Source: Burkholderia sp. Bp8963 (GTDB lineage: Bacteria; Pseudomonadota; Gammaproteobacteria; Burkholderiales; Burkholderiaceae). Taken from it: 64,000 nt of DNA. Of this stretch, positions 7,575-17,858 are shown in pieces. Numbering within the stretch: the stretch's first letter is position 1; each line of letters starts with the position of its first letter. A program made the position numbers and the translations under genes. The notes below the pieces were generated by a model, which was not told where the DNA came from, did no database searches, and saw nothing but the letters and a program-made list of their open reading frames with translations. The DNA is taken from NCBI RefSeq assembly GCF_003854275.1, contig NZ_QTQP01000038.1:1-64000 (forward strand), given 5' to 3'.

Positions 7575-9002
7575 ATGAACGTAGCGACACCGCGCGACAC
7601 GCGGGGCATGCATCAGTCGAAGAAGGCCGCAGCGAGCGGCTGGATCGGGTCGATGCTCGAGTATTACGATTTCTTCATCTATGCCACCGCATCAGCGCTG
7701 ATCTTCCCACAGATCTTCTTCCCGGCCGGCAGCCCGACGACCGCAATCGTCGCTTCTCTCGCCACCTATGGTGTCGGTTATGTGTCGCGGCCCATCGGCG
7801 CGTTCGTGTTGGGGCATTTCGGCGATACACGCGGCCGCAAGGCCGTATTGCTGTGGTGCATGTTCCTGATGGGATTCTCGACGGTCGGCGTGGGCCTGCT
7901 GCCGACCTATGATCAGGTCGGGCTGCTGGCGCCCGTGCTTCTGGTGATTCTGCGCCTGATACAGGGGTTTGCCGTGGCTGGGGAGATTACCGGCGCGAGC
8001 TCGATGATCCTCGAGCACGCGCCGTTCGGCCGGCGAGGTTACTTCGTCAGTTTCTCGCTGCAGGGCGTGCAAGCGGGCCAGGTGCTGGCGGCGGCGGTGT
8101 TCCTGCCGCTCGCGCACTACATGCCGACCGCGATGTTCAATAGCTGGGGATGGCGGGTGCCGTTCCTGCTGAGCTTCGTGGTGATTATCGCGGGGTGGGT
8201 CATTCGTCGCGAAGTCGAGGAGTCGCCGGCCTTCGTTGACGAGGTGCAGAAGCAGCCGCAAATCGGGTCGCCCGTGGCGGACGCGTTCCAGCATCACTTT
8301 CCCGACATGCTGCGCGTGGTGTTCATGGCTTTCATGAACGTGATTCCGGTGGTCGCGACGATCTTCGGTGCCGCCTATGCGGTGCAGCCCGCGTACGGGA
8401 TCGGGTTTGCGAAGGACGTCTATCTGTGGATTCCGGTCGTCGGCAACATCGTCGCGGTGGTGGTGATTCCATATGTCGGCGCGCTGTCGGACAAGGTCGG
8501 CCGGCGGCCACCGATCATCGTCGGGTCGTTGCTGGCCGGCTTGCTTGCCTTCGCTTACCTGTATGCGATCAGCATCCGGAACGTGCCGCTTGCGTTCGTC
8601 ATGTCGATACTGATGTGGGGCGTGGTGTACCAGGGATACAACGCGGTGTTTCCGGCGTTCTACCCGGAACTCTTTCCGACCCGCACGCGCGTGTCGGCGA
8701 TGGCCATCGCGCAGAACCTGGGGACGGCCGTTACCGCGATGCTGCCCGCGCTTTTCGCCGCGGTGGCGCCTCCCGGTGCAGCACACATCTGGTTGATCGT
8801 CGGTGCGATTACGTTCGGTGCCACCGTGATCGCGTCGATCGCCGCGTTCAGCGCGCGCGAAACCCATCGCATTCACATGAGCGATCTCGGTCGCCGGGAT
8901 GCGTTGCCGTGCGACAAGGCGGAGTACGAGCGCCTGCGTGCGGAAGCGCGATATGCCGTGAATGCAGCAAGCGAACCCGTGTCCGGCTCGCTACAAGGCT
9001 AG
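7575..9002 (+). CDS. MFS transporter, metabolite:H+ symporter family (ShiA-like)
   Basis: 475-residue inner-membrane symporter of the MHS branch of the major facilitator superfamily, which takes up shikimate, citrate, 2-ketoglutarate or betaine-like acids. The N-terminal signature GWIGSMLEYYDFFIYATA is typical of ShiA-type carriers, and the loop 2-3 motif GHFGDTRGRKAVL is present. About 12 membrane segments follow from hydrophobicity. GGAG lies 7 nt before the ATG. It is the last gene of the catabolic operon, 140 bp after the AroQ remnant, and most likely imports the pathway substrate. The AroE/AroQ neighbours favour a shikimate- or quinate-like acid, but MHS substrates cannot be assigned from sequence alone. 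Confidence 0.87.
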   Translation: MNVATPRDTRGMHQSKKAAASGWIGSMLEYYDFFIYATASALIFPQIFFPAGSPTTAIVASLATYGVGYVSRPIGAFVLGHFGDTRGRKAVLLWCMFLMGFSTVGVGLLPTYDQVGLLAPVLLVILRLIQGFAVAGEITGASSMILEHAPFGRRGYFVSFSLQGVQAGQVLAAAVFLPLAHYMPTAMFNSWGWRVPFLLSFVVIIAGWVIRREVEESPAFVDEVQKQPQIGSPVADAFQHHFPDMLRVVFMAFMNVIPVVATIFGAAYAVQPAYGIGFAKDVYLWIPVVGNIVAVVVIPYVGALSDKVGRRPPIIVGSLLAGLLAFAYLYAISIRNVPLAFVMSILMWGVVYQGYNAVFPAFYPELFPTRTRVSAMAIAQNLGTAVTAMLPALFAAVAPPGAAHIWLIVGAITFGATVIASIAAFSARETHRIHMSDLGRRDALPCDKAEYERLRAEARYAVNAASEPVSGSLQG

Positions 9003-9077
9003 GGCTCGCCGGGGTTCCGAAAAACGGCATGGCGATCGTCATGCCCTGGCAAACGAACACCATCACACACTGTGCAG

Positions 9078-10301
9078 ATGATCCGCCGCATCCCGCTCGA
9101 TTTCGCGTTACTTCTGCCGCTTCTGCTTGCGGCCCAACCGGTGGCCACCGACAGTTACTTGCCGGCGTTGCCCGAGATCGCATCGACGCTGGGCTCCGCC
9201 AGTCTCGGCCTCACGTTCTTCGTGCTCGCGTTCGGCGTCGGGCAGTTGCCGGCCGGCGGGCTTTGCGATCGGTTCGGCCGCCGACCGGTTCTGCTCGCGG
9301 GGCTGGGCCTTTATGCAGCGGCGGCGCTTGCCGGTGCCGCTGCGTCGACGGCGATGGCGCTGACGGCCACGCGCGCCGTGCAGGGTGTCGCTACTGCAGC
9401 GATCGTGGTGTGCGCGCGAGCGACGGTACGCGACCGCTATACGGCTGCCGACGGCCCGCAGATCATGGCGCGCGGCTTCATGGGAATGGGCATGATGGCG
9501 TTTCTTGCACCGATCCTCGGCGCGTACGCGACGCAGCAGGCAGGGTGGCGATGGGTGCTCGTCGCGATGGGCGCATACGCGATCGTGCTGCTCGCGACGT
9601 GCTGGGTTGGCTTTGCCGAGAGTCGTCCGTCCGACGCAGCCATCGCGCAGCCCGCCGCAAGCGTACGGGAAATCTTCGCCAGCGCACCGTTCCGTGCGTG
9701 GACGCTGGTCGCCGCAGCGACGTATACCGGCATGTTCTGCTTCCTGTTGCTGTCGCCGTCGGTCTATATCGGTTATCTCGGCATTGCCCCTCAGCAATAC
9801 GGCTGGATACCTGCTTGCGGCACGCTGATTTACGTGGCGAGCACGTATGGCTGCCGGGTTCTGCTGCGCCGTCAAAGCATGCTGGCGACGGTGCAGCACG
9901 GTGCGCTGCTGAGCGTGGCCGGCGCATTAATCCAGGCGTCGGGATGCTGGCTGGTGCCGGGGAGCCCATGGCCGCTGCTGGTCGGGCATGGCGTGTATTG
10001 CCTGGGCCACGGCATTCATCAACCCTGCGGGCAGGCGGGGGCGGTGGGGGGGCTTCCGCGCTTGGCCGGACGTGCGGTGTCGTGGTCCGGGTTCATCATG
10101 ATGTGCTTCGCGTTCTGTGCCGGGCAGACGGCCGCGGCTTTTGCCGGCCCGCTTCACGAATATGGCGCGTGGCCGATGGTCGTGCCGATGCTATGCGCCG
10201 GTGCGGTGCTGGTGGCAGTCGCGTACGTCTGGTTACCCGGGCTCCGGGAAATTATTCCGTCGGGAGCCACTCGGTCAGGCGTTATGGTTGATTGCGAGTG
10301 A
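9078..10301 (+). CDS. Bcr/CflA-type MFS drug exporter
   Basis: 407-residue major facilitator with about 12 membrane helices. The start of helix 1 (VATDSYLPALPEIA) and the motif-A loop (LCDRFGRRPVLLAGL) are those of the Bcr/CflA drug-resistance family, which exports bicyclomycin, sulfonamides or chloramphenicol-like compounds by proton antiport. No clear Shine-Dalgarno precedes the ATG at 9078; GTG 9072 is an in-frame alternative. It sits 75 bp after the ShiA-like gene, so it could be a tail gene of the operon that exports a by-product, or an independent resistance gene. The 257 bp downstream contain no gene, only an inverted repeat. Confidence 0.85.
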   Translation: MIRRIPLDFALLLPLLLAAQPVATDSYLPALPEIASTLGSASLGLTFFVLAFGVGQLPAGGLCDRFGRRPVLLAGLGLYAAAALAGAAASTAMALTATRAVQGVATAAIVVCARATVRDRYTAADGPQIMARGFMGMGMMAFLAPILGAYATQQAGWRWVLVAMGAYAIVLLATCWVGFAESRPSDAAIAQPAASVREIFASAPFRAWTLVAAATYTGMFCFLLLSPSVYIGYLGIAPQQYGWIPACGTLIYVASTYGCRVLLRRQSMLATVQHGALLSVAGALIQASGCWLVPGSPWPLLVGHGVYCLGHGIHQPCGQAGAVGGLPRLAGRAVSWSGFIMMCFAFCAGQTAAAFAGPLHEYGAWPMVVPMLCAGAVLVAVAYVWLPGLREIIPSGATRSGVMVDCE

Positions 10302-10511
10302 TCCGTCGCTGGGCACGAGTTCGTATATCCGGTTGGCGCAGGAACGATTTGAATCAACTCGACGGAGCCGTCGGCGAACCTTCGATGCGTCTGTCCTGTC
10401 ACGGACCGTGCGCTGGCGGTGTGTCTGTCAATCCCTATGCGATGTAACAGCATTGTGTCTCACGCCGGAACATGGTCGGGGCAGGTCCCTTGGGAACTGA
10501 GTACCGTCAAG

Positions 10512-10540
10512 TTGCCACGACAACATGGTTGTCATGCCAA
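10512..10540. repeat. Imperfect 13-bp inverted repeat
   Basis: TTGCCACGACAAC (10512-10524) and GTTGTCATGCCAA (10528-10540) are inverted copies matching at 11 of 13 positions around an ATG spacer. The inner 6 bp are perfect. It lies 18 bp before the sigma-factor fragment. It could be an operator or a relic of a recombination junction; no transposase is nearby. Confidence 0.5.
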
Positions 10541-10558
10541 ACTGGCTGACCCGAAAAC

Positions 10559-10753
10559 TTGCCTGACACCATTCGCGTGCCGGTCCACATGATCGAGACG
10601 ATCAACAAGCTGAACCGGGTTTCGCGCGAAATCCTGCAACAGACGGGAAAGGAAGCAGATCCGGCCACCCTTGCGGAACGCATGGAGATGTCCGAGGAAA
10701 AGGTGCGCGGCATCCTCAAGATCGCCAAGCAACCTGTCTCGCTCGACCGCTAA
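10559..10753 (+). pseudogene. rpoD: Fragment of a primary sigma factor (RpoD region 3)
   Basis: 64 codons read [18 protein letters not shown], continue through [19 protein letters not shown] and end in TAA. This is the start of sigma region 3 of RpoD, immediately after the -10-recognising region 2, and nothing of regions 1, 2 or 4 is present. A full Burkholderia RpoD is more than 600 residues and must be encoded elsewhere, so this is a partial, diverged duplicate. There is no plausible start (TTG at 10559 only) and no ribosome site. It ends 4 bp into the stop of the convergent small membrane protein. Such a piece would be left by a recombination or insertion event at this junction between accessory and core DNA. 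Confidence 0.82.
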
Positions 10754-10965
10754 TCCCAAAAGCTGCGGATCGCGACCGCGACGATCACCGGTACCGAAAA
10801 CACCAGCGGAATCGCGAAATACTGCGCCTCGCGATCGACGATCCAGCTGTAGATCAGCCAGGCTGCGCCGATCGCGAACGTGACGAGGCCGACCAGAATG
10901 GCGGCGATATTCAGTACCAGGTTGGACGGCCGGCGGCGCGCTTTCTCGCGCGGAGACGATTTCAT
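10750..10965 (-). CDS. Small two-helix membrane protein, unknown function
   Basis: 71-residue protein starting [15 protein letters not shown], a basic cytoplasmic N-terminus. Two hydrophobic helices follow, [20 protein letters not shown] and then [18 protein letters not shown] chose the ATG at 10965 because the residues upstream of it look like random translation. It is likely an inner-membrane protein with both ends inside. No family is recognised and no partner gene is adjacent. Its stop codon overlaps the last bases of the sigma-factor fragment on the other strand. Confidence 0.6.
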   Translation of the reverse strand: MKSSPREKARRRPSNLVLNIAAILVGLVTFAIGAAWLIYSWIVDREAQYFAIPLVFSVPVIVAVAIRSFWD

Positions 10966-11180
10966 CGGATGGGTGGGGCTCCAGGCCCCGCTTGTGCAAA
11001 CACGCACAGGAAACCGCATCTGCGCCGATTGCGCAAGGGCCGTTTCGTTGCACGCTGCGGCGCGCGACACGTGAGCGCCGACAGCCCACGAGCCGCGCTG
11101 AGCCGCAACGGCGCAATGATGGTTGTATCCGCAACCATTGAGCGCTATGCTCGTCTGCTCCCAGGAGACGGAATCCCATC

Positions 11181-12179
11181 ATGAACGACTCGAATTCAGG
11201 GCCGGTGCGCGCGGCGATCGTCGGCGTCGGCGCGATCGGCGGGCTGCTCGCGGCCGCACTTGTGCGGGCCGGAATGCAGGTGAGCGCGTATGCGCGCGGT
11301 GCGACGCTCGATGCGCTGAAGACACACGGCGTGCGGGTGCTCGACGAAACGGGCGCGCAATCGTCGGTCGTGGTCGAGGCCAGCGACGACGCGGCCGCGC
11401 TCGGCGTGCAGGACTACGTGGTGATCGCGCTGAAGGCGCAGGCGCTGCCGGATCTGGCCGCGCGCATCGCGCCGCTCGTCGGGCCGCGCACGGTGATCGT
11501 CGCGGCGATGAACGGGCTGCCATGGTGGTTCACGCACGGGCTCGCCGGCTCGCTCGACGGCGTGCCGCTCGACGCGGTGGATCCGGGTGGCGCAGTCTCC
11601 GCGGTGCTGCCGCCGGCACAGGCGATCGGCTGTGTCGTGCACCTGTCGTCGAGCACCGACGCGCCGGGCGTCGTGCGCCGTGGGCGCGGCAACCGCCTGA
11701 TCGTCGGCGCCGCCGATCCCGCACTCGATGCGGCCGCGGCACGCTTTGCGGCAGCGCTCGCGGCGGGTGGCTTCGACGTCGAGACGACGGCCGCGATCCG
11801 CACCGAGATCTGGGCGAAGCTGTGGGGCAACATGAACATGAACCCGCTGAGTGCGCTGACGGGGTCGACGTCCGTGCAACTGCTGGACGATCCATACACG
11901 CACGCGCTCGCGCTGCGGATGATGGAGGAGGCCGCCGCGATCGGTGCGAAACTCGGCCTGCATACGGGGATGAGCGGCCCCGAGCGGATGGCAGTCACGC
12001 GCAAGCTCGGTGCGTTCAGGACGTCGATGCTGCAGGATTTCGAAGCCGGGCGTTCGCTCGAGATCGGGCCGATCCTCGGCGTGTTTCCGGAGTTGGGGCG
12101 CAAGCTGGGTGTGCCGACCCCGTATTGCGACGCCGTGCTCGGCCTGCTGCGTCAGCGCGCCGCGAACAGCGGACTGTAG
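11181..12179 (+). CDS. 2-dehydropantoate 2-reductase family oxidoreductase (second copy)
   Basis: 332-residue NADPH-dependent ketoacid reductase of the PanE/ApbA family. The Rossmann motif is AAIVGVGAIGGLLAAALV, and the C-terminal domain carries EIWAKLWGNMNMNPLSALTG with the catalytic Lys. An AGGAGA lies 13 nt before the ATG, a long but usable spacing. It stands alone between the small membrane protein and the convergent MarR gene. It shares the fold, but not close sequence, with the operon copy at 3383. Either could be ketopantoate reductase; a lone gene of this kind could also be a hydroxyacid dehydrogenase, so I give no symbol. Confidence 0.87.
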   Translation: MNDSNSGPVRAAIVGVGAIGGLLAAALVRAGMQVSAYARGATLDALKTHGVRVLDETGAQSSVVVEASDDAAALGVQDYVVIALKAQALPDLAARIAPLVGPRTVIVAAMNGLPWWFTHGLAGSLDGVPLDAVDPGGAVSAVLPPAQAIGCVVHLSSSTDAPGVVRRGRGNRLIVGAADPALDAAAARFAAALAAGGFDVETTAAIRTEIWAKLWGNMNMNPLSALTGSTSVQLLDDPYTHALALRMMEEAAAIGAKLGLHTGMSGPERMAVTRKLGAFRTSMLQDFEAGRSLEIGPILGVFPELGRKLGVPTPYCDAVLGLLRQRAANSGL

Positions 12180-12231
12180 GACGGAGCGCGCAACCCGGCC
12201 TGCACCCGACCGTCGGTGCGCGCGGCCCGCT

Positions 12232-12681
12232 TCAGTCGTCGCGCTCGAGCGCGTGCGCGACGACCTTGTCCAGCAGCCGTTCGAACGTGTTGCGCTCGTT
12301 GTCGGACAGGCACGCGAGCAGTCCGTCGTTCCACTTGCGCACGATCGGCATGATCTTGCGATGCAGCGCGCGGCCGTCCGGCGTCAGCGCGATCAGCACG
12401 ATCCGTCCGTCTTCCTCGCTCGCGCTGCGCGCGAGCAGGCCCTGGCGCAGCAGCGCTTCGGCCGCGCGGCTCGCCTGGCTCTTGTCGAGGTTGGTGTGGC
12501 GCGCAAGATCCATGATCGAGAACGGGCCGAACGCGCCGACCGCCGCGATCACGCGCGCCTCGGGCAGCGAGATGCCGAGCTTGTGCCGGTACACGTCGCC
12601 AATGCCGCGGTCGGAGCGCTTCGTGAGCACGTGGAGGCGATAGGTCAGAAACTGATCGAGCCCGGCTTGACGGCCTTTCAT
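12232..12681 (-). CDS. MarR-family transcriptional regulator
   Basis: 149-residue winged-helix regulator. The DNA-binding core is FSIMDLARHTNLDKSQASRA with the following wing EEDGRIVLIALTPDG, and long N- and C-terminal helices form the dimer interface. MarR proteins usually repress nearby genes and release DNA on binding a phenolic or other small ligand. It lies 62 bp downstream of glycerate kinase on the same strand and converges on the reductase at 11181. The two leftward genes may form an operon, or the regulator may act on its neighbours. The ATG at 12681 gives a normal length; an upstream extension is random-looking. Confidence 0.9.
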   Translation of the reverse strand: MKGRQAGLDQFLTYRLHVLTKRSDRGIGDVYRHKLGISLPEARVIAAVGAFGPFSIMDLARHTNLDKSQASRAAEALLRQGLLARSASEEDGRIVLIALTPDGRALHRKIMPIVRKWNDGLLACLSDNERNTFERLLDKVVAHALERDD

Positions 12682-12743
12682 GTCGAATCCTGAGGGTAAA
12701 GGGCGGGCCCGATTGTTCCTGTATCGCGCGCTCGGGTCAACGG

Positions 12744-13889
12744 TCAGCGCGCACCGTATTTCAGCCGCGTCAGTTGCTCGGCCTCGTTGGCGAGCAGTCT
12801 CGCGGCATCGCGAATCGCCACGTCGAGCGTGATCGGGCCCGGCGCAGGCGAGAAACACCCGGAAAAATGCTCGGACAGGCGCGGCAGCGCGGCCGGATCG
12901 ACCGCGCCCGACAGCAGCGACGCGGGCACGCCGGCCGCCTGCGCGTGACGGCACGCGATGAACGGCGCCTTGCCGTGCAGCGTCTGCACGTCCGAGCGCC
13001 CCTCGCCGGTGATCAGCCAGTCCGCGCCCGCGAGCGCAGCGTCGAGCCCGATCTGGCGCGCGACGACTTCCGCGCCCGCTTCGAACCGCGCGCCGAGCAT
13101 GTGCAGCGCGAAGCCGAGGCCGCCCGCCGCGCCGGCGCCCGGCAGGTCGCGGCAGCGGCGGTCGAGCGCCGCCTCCAGCAGGTCGGCGAAGTGGCCGAGT
13201 GCGGCGTCGAGGGGCGCAATCTGTTCCGGCGTCACGCCCTTCTGCGGGCCGAACACGGCGGTCGCACCGTGCGTGCCCGTCAGCGGATTGTCGACATCGG
13301 ACATGCCGATGAACTCGCTTTCGGCCACGCGCGGGTCGAGCCCGGACGCGTCGATCCGGGCGATCTCGGCAAGCCGCGCAGGTACCGGCTCGACCGGCTC
13401 GCCGGCCGCGTCGAAGCAGCGCAGCCCGAGTCCGGCGAGGAGGCCCGCGCCCGCGTCGTTGGTGCTGCTGCCGCCGAGCGCGACGAAGAACCGGCGCACA
13501 CCGTCGTCGAGCAGTTGACGGATCGCTTCGCCCATCCCGCGCGTGCTGCGCGCGTCGACCGGCACGCTCATCCCGGCCGGGTCGGTGATCCCGACGATCT
13601 CGGCCGTCTCGACGATCGCGGTGCGCGCATCGATCACGCCGACCGCCGCGTCGCGCGCCGCCAGCGACGCACCCGCCACGGCGACCGTACGCCGAGTGCC
13701 GTTCGTCGCGAGCATCGCGTCGAGCGTTCCTTCGCCGCCATCCGCCATCGGGCAGCAGCGCACGACGGCGTCGGGCCGCGCGCGGCGGATGCCGGTGGCG
13801 ATCGCGTCCGCGACCTGCGCGGCGGAAAGCGAGCCTTTGAACGAATCGGGCGCGATGACGACGACAGGCGCTGACGGGTGTTGCGGCAT
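12744..13889 (-). CDS. Glycerate 2-kinase (GarK/GlxK family)
   Basis: 381-residue kinase that phosphorylates D-glycerate to 2-phosphoglycerate, linking glyoxylate/tartronate or sugar-acid catabolism to glycolysis. Family marks are VVIAPDSFKGSLSAAQVADA at the N-terminus, CCPMADGGEGTLDAM, ALGGSSTNDAGAG for substrate and phosphate contacts, and DWLITGEGRSD near the C-terminus. Length matches the family (about 375-385). It is the first gene of a leftward pair with the MarR regulator. No glyoxylate carboligase or tartronate reductase gene is seen in the window. Confidence 0.93.
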   Translation of the reverse strand: MPQHPSAPVVVIAPDSFKGSLSAAQVADAIATGIRRARPDAVVRCCPMADGGEGTLDAMLATNGTRRTVAVAGASLAARDAAVGVIDARTAIVETAEIVGITDPAGMSVPVDARSTRGMGEAIRQLLDDGVRRFFVALGGSSTNDAGAGLLAGLGLRCFDAAGEPVEPVPARLAEIARIDASGLDPRVAESEFIGMSDVDNPLTGTHGATAVFGPQKGVTPEQIAPLDAALGHFADLLEAALDRRCRDLPGAGAAGGLGFALHMLGARFEAGAEVVARQIGLDAALAGADWLITGEGRSDVQTLHGKAPFIACRHAQAAGVPASLLSGAVDPAALPRLSEHFSGCFSPAPGPITLDVAIRDAARLLANEAEQLTRLKYGAR

Positions 13890-14264
13890 GGTGTCTCCGG
13901 ATGGCGTGATTGGTCGGACGAATTGGCCGGACGAATGTGTGCCGCGCGGCGGCGCATTCTCAAATGGAGCTTACAGGATGGCGGCCGCGCGTGGATACGC
14001 CGCGCGGCATAACGGCAATCTGCGTGCATCGGCGCCTGTCGCGCGACGCTCGCGCATGCGCATTGTGCCGAACTGGCGGTACAGGGAAAATTGTTTGCTA
14101 GAATAGTCGATTCTTCCGGCCAAAGCCGTGCTCCGAGCCGCTTGCGCTGGCCGACCCGGCACTCGCAGGGATGGCGTGGCGCTCCGGCGCGGCGTATGAC
14201 GCCGCCACGCAGGCACGGCAAGGAAAACCCGATTCGCTCGAATAATTTTAGGACGATTGAAGCC
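13890..14264. other. Intergenic region, glycerate kinase / tig
   Basis: 375 bp between the divergent genes. It holds a promoter for tig about 160 bp before its start. The rest is GC-rich, with no gene-like reading frame and no RNA gene that I can recognise. The tig leader is therefore long (about 150 nt). Confidence 0.6.
14096..14104 (+). promoter_or_regulatory. Extended -10 promoter element for tig
   Basis: TGCTAGAAT matches the extended -10 form (TG, one base, TATAAT-like TAGAAT at 14099-14104). No good -35 is present at 16-18 bp, as is common for extended -10 promoters. It sits in a locally AT-rich stretch in an otherwise GC-rich gap. Assignment to tig rests on orientation only. Confidence 0.5.
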
Positions 14265-15611
14265 ATGGCTAACGTTGTTGAAAACCTCGGCAAGCTTGAA
14301 CGCCGCGTGACGATTTCCCTGCCGAAAGACTCGGTGCAGAAGGAAATCGACGCCCGCATCCAGAAACTCGCGAAGAACGTGCGCATGCCGGGTTTCCGCC
14401 CGGGCAAGGTGCCGCTCAAGATGGTCGCGCAGCAATATGCGGGTCAGGTCGAGGCGGAAGTGCTGAGCGACAAGATCGGCCAGGAGTTCTTTACGATCAG
14501 CCGCTCGGAAAACCTGCGCGTCGCCGGCCAGCCGAGCTTCGCGCCGAAGCAGGAGCAGGCCGAAGATGCATACGCGTTCGACGCGACGTTCGAGGTCTAT
14601 CCGGAAGTGCAGATCGGCGATCTGGCGACGGCTGAAGTCGAGCGCTCGACGACGACGATCGGCGACGCCGAGATCGACCGCACGCTCGACATCCTGCGCA
14701 AGCAGCGCGTGCACTTCCACGCACGCGGCGAAGGCGGCGAGCACGGCGACGGCGGCGCGGACACGGCTGCGCAGAACGGCGACCGCGTGACGGTCGACTT
14801 CGTCGGCAAGATCGACGACGTCGCGTTCCAGGGCGGCACCGCTGAAGATTTCCCGTTCGTGCTCGGCGAAGGCCGCATGCTGCCGGAATTCGAAACGGCT
14901 GCGCTTGGCCTGAAGGCCGGCGAAGCACGCACGTTCGACCTGAAGTTCCCGGACGACTACCACGGCAAGGACGTGGCCGGCAAGACGGCCCAGTTCACGG
15001 TCACGATGAAGAAGGTCGAATGGCCGCACCTGCCGGAAATCGACGCCGACTTCGCGAAGTCGCTCGGCATCGAAGACGGCGATCTGGCCAAGATGCGCGG
15101 CGAGATCAAGGAAAACCTCGAGCGTGAGGCGAAGCGCCGCACGCAGTCGATCGTCAAGAACCAGGTGATGGACGCGCTGCTGAAGATTTCCGAACTCGAC
15201 GTGCCGAAGGCACTGATCGAGCAGGATCAGCAACGCCTCGTCGAAATGGCGCGCCAGGACCTCGCGCAGCGCGGCGTGCCGAACGCGAAGGACGCACCGA
15301 TCCCGGCGGAAATGTTCGCCGAGCAGGCCGAGCGCCGCGTGAAGCTGGGCCTCGTGCTCGCCGAGCTCGTGAAGGCGAACAGCCTGGAAGCGAAGCCGGA
15401 GCAGATCCGCGCGGAAGTCGACGAGTTCGCGAAGAGCTACGAAGACCCGAAGGAAGTGGTCCGCTGGTATTATTCGAACCAGCAGCGCCTCGCCGAGATG
15501 GAAGCGTTCGTCGTTGAGAGCAACGTCGTCGATTTCGTGCTGGGCAAGGCGAAGGTGACGGACAAGGAAGTGAGCTTCGAGGCACTCGCAAGCGCATCGG
15601 CGCAAGCGTAA
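14265..15611 (+). CDS. tig: Trigger factor, ribosome-associated chaperone
   Basis: 448-residue trigger factor. It binds the ribosome exit tunnel and shields nascent chains, and it has peptidyl-prolyl isomerase activity. The ribosome-docking signature is [12 protein letters not shown] at about residues 43-54. The FKBP-like domain spans roughly 160-250 ([13 protein letters not shown] onward) and is followed by the long helical arms. The region before the FKBP domain contains a Gly/Asp-rich insertion ([12 protein letters not shown]). The ATG at 14265 gives the normal N-terminus [15 protein letters not shown]. It is first in the conserved order tig-clpP-clpX-lon; a strong terminator after it means clpP is at least partly transcribed on its own. 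Confidence 0.98.
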   Translation: MANVVENLGKLERRVTISLPKDSVQKEIDARIQKLAKNVRMPGFRPGKVPLKMVAQQYAGQVEAEVLSDKIGQEFFTISRSENLRVAGQPSFAPKQEQAEDAYAFDATFEVYPEVQIGDLATAEVERSTTTIGDAEIDRTLDILRKQRVHFHARGEGGEHGDGGADTAAQNGDRVTVDFVGKIDDVAFQGGTAEDFPFVLGEGRMLPEFETAALGLKAGEARTFDLKFPDDYHGKDVAGKTAQFTVTMKKVEWPHLPEIDADFAKSLGIEDGDLAKMRGEIKENLEREAKRRTQSIVKNQVMDALLKISELDVPKALIEQDQQRLVEMARQDLAQRGVPNAKDAPIPAEMFAEQAERRVKLGLVLAELVKANSLEAKPEQIRAEVDEFAKSYEDPKEVVRWYYSNQQRLAEMEAFVVESNVVDFVLGKAKVTDKEVSFEALASASAQA

Positions 15612-15623
15612 AGGTCGCTCTAG

Positions 15624-15665
15624 CGGCGTGCCGGCTGTCGGAGCGACGGCCTGCACGCCGTTTTT
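15624..15665 (+). terminator. Intrinsic terminator after tig
   Basis: CGGCGTGC (15624-15631) pairs with GCACGCCG (15653-15660), enclosing a second paired segment, and is followed by TTTTT. It starts 13 bp after the tig stop codon. Confidence 0.8.
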
Positions 15666-15751
15666 ACGTCAGGCGCAAGGTTGCCATTAATATGGCGATT
15701 GAGCGGGCGGCTTCCCGCCGTTCAATTTTCAATTCGAACAAGGTTCATTGA

Positions 15752-16405
15752 ATGATCACTCGCGCTGAATTGCTGGACATGCTTGCTTCGAACGCGCCGC
15801 AGGGTCTCGAGGCCCAGGCGCTGGGGCTGGTTCCGATCGTCGTCGAAACGAGCGGCCGCGGCGAGCGTTCGTACGACATTTATTCGCGCCTCCTGAAAGA
15901 GCGTCTCGTGTTCATGGTCGGCGAAGTGAACGACCAGACCGCGAATCTCGTGGTCGCGCAGCTGCTGTTCCTCGAGAGCGAGAATCCGGACAAGGACATC
16001 AGCCTGTACATCAACAGCCCGGGCGGTTCCGTATCGGCCGGCATGGCGATCTACGACACGATGCAGTTCATCAAGCCGGACGTGTCGACGCTCTGCATGG
16101 GGCTCGCGGCGAGCATGGGCGCGTTCCTGCTCGCATCGGGCGCGAAAGGCAAGCGTTTCGCGCTGCCGAACTCGCGCGTGATGATTCACCAGCCGCTCGG
16201 CGGCGCGCGTGGCCAGGCATCGGACATCGAGATCCAGGCGCGCGAAATCCTCTACCTGAAGGAACGGCTCAACCAGCTGCTCGCGCAGCACACGGGCCAG
16301 GACGTCGAGCGCATCGCACGCGACACCGACCGTGATAACTTCATGTCGAGCGAGGACGCGAAGGCGTACGGGCTGATCGATCAGGTGCTGTTGAAGCGTC
16401 CGTGA
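15752..16405 (+). CDS. clpP: ATP-dependent Clp protease proteolytic subunit
   Basis: 217-residue serine peptidase that forms the double heptameric chamber fed by ClpX or ClpA. The catalytic triad is visible: Ser121 in [11 protein letters not shown], His146 in VMIHQPLGG and Asp195 in DTDRDNF. The oxyanion/handle segment [11 protein letters not shown] is intact. The N-terminal 10-15 residues are probably a propeptide removed by self-cleavage. clpX follows after 156 bp that include a long hairpin without a T-run, so the two genes are likely co-transcribed. A GGCGG/CCGCC hairpin lies in the leader just before the start. Confidence 0.98.
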   Translation: MITRAELLDMLASNAPQGLEAQALGLVPIVVETSGRGERSYDIYSRLLKERLVFMVGEVNDQTANLVVAQLLFLESENPDKDISLYINSPGGSVSAGMAIYDTMQFIKPDVSTLCMGLAASMGAFLLASGAKGKRFALPNSRVMIHQPLGGARGQASDIEIQAREILYLKERLNQLLAQHTGQDVERIARDTDRDNFMSSEDAKAYGLIDQVLLKRP

Positions 16406-16412
16406 ACTTAGT

Positions 16413-16443
16413 GGGGTGCCGCCCCATTTGGGGCGGCACACCC
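16413..16443 (+). other. Strong intercistronic hairpin between clpP and clpX
   Basis: GTGCCGCCCC (16416-16425) and GGGGCGGCAC (16430-16439) form a perfect 10-bp stem with an ATTT loop. GGG (16413-16415) and CCC (16441-16443) can extend it past a single bulged base. There is no T-run, so simple termination is unlikely; it may stabilise or process the clpP message or set the clpX/clpP ratio. Confidence 0.65.
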
Positions 16444-16561
16444 GATACGCCCTGAGCATCTGCGGCAAGCGTATCCAGCCGGCTCCGGTTGCGCCCTAGG
16501 TCGTGGCGCGCGGAGCATTCGGCGTATCATGTCATCTACCTGTCCGGAGGCTCATACATTC

Positions 16562-17833
<1,272 letters not shown>

Positions 17834-17858
17834 CCGGCTTGACGACAATGTACTGACG

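Noticed and set aside
10559-10753. Functional small sigma factor
   Set aside because: Regions 2 and 4, needed for promoter recognition, are absent, and no start or ribosome site is visible.
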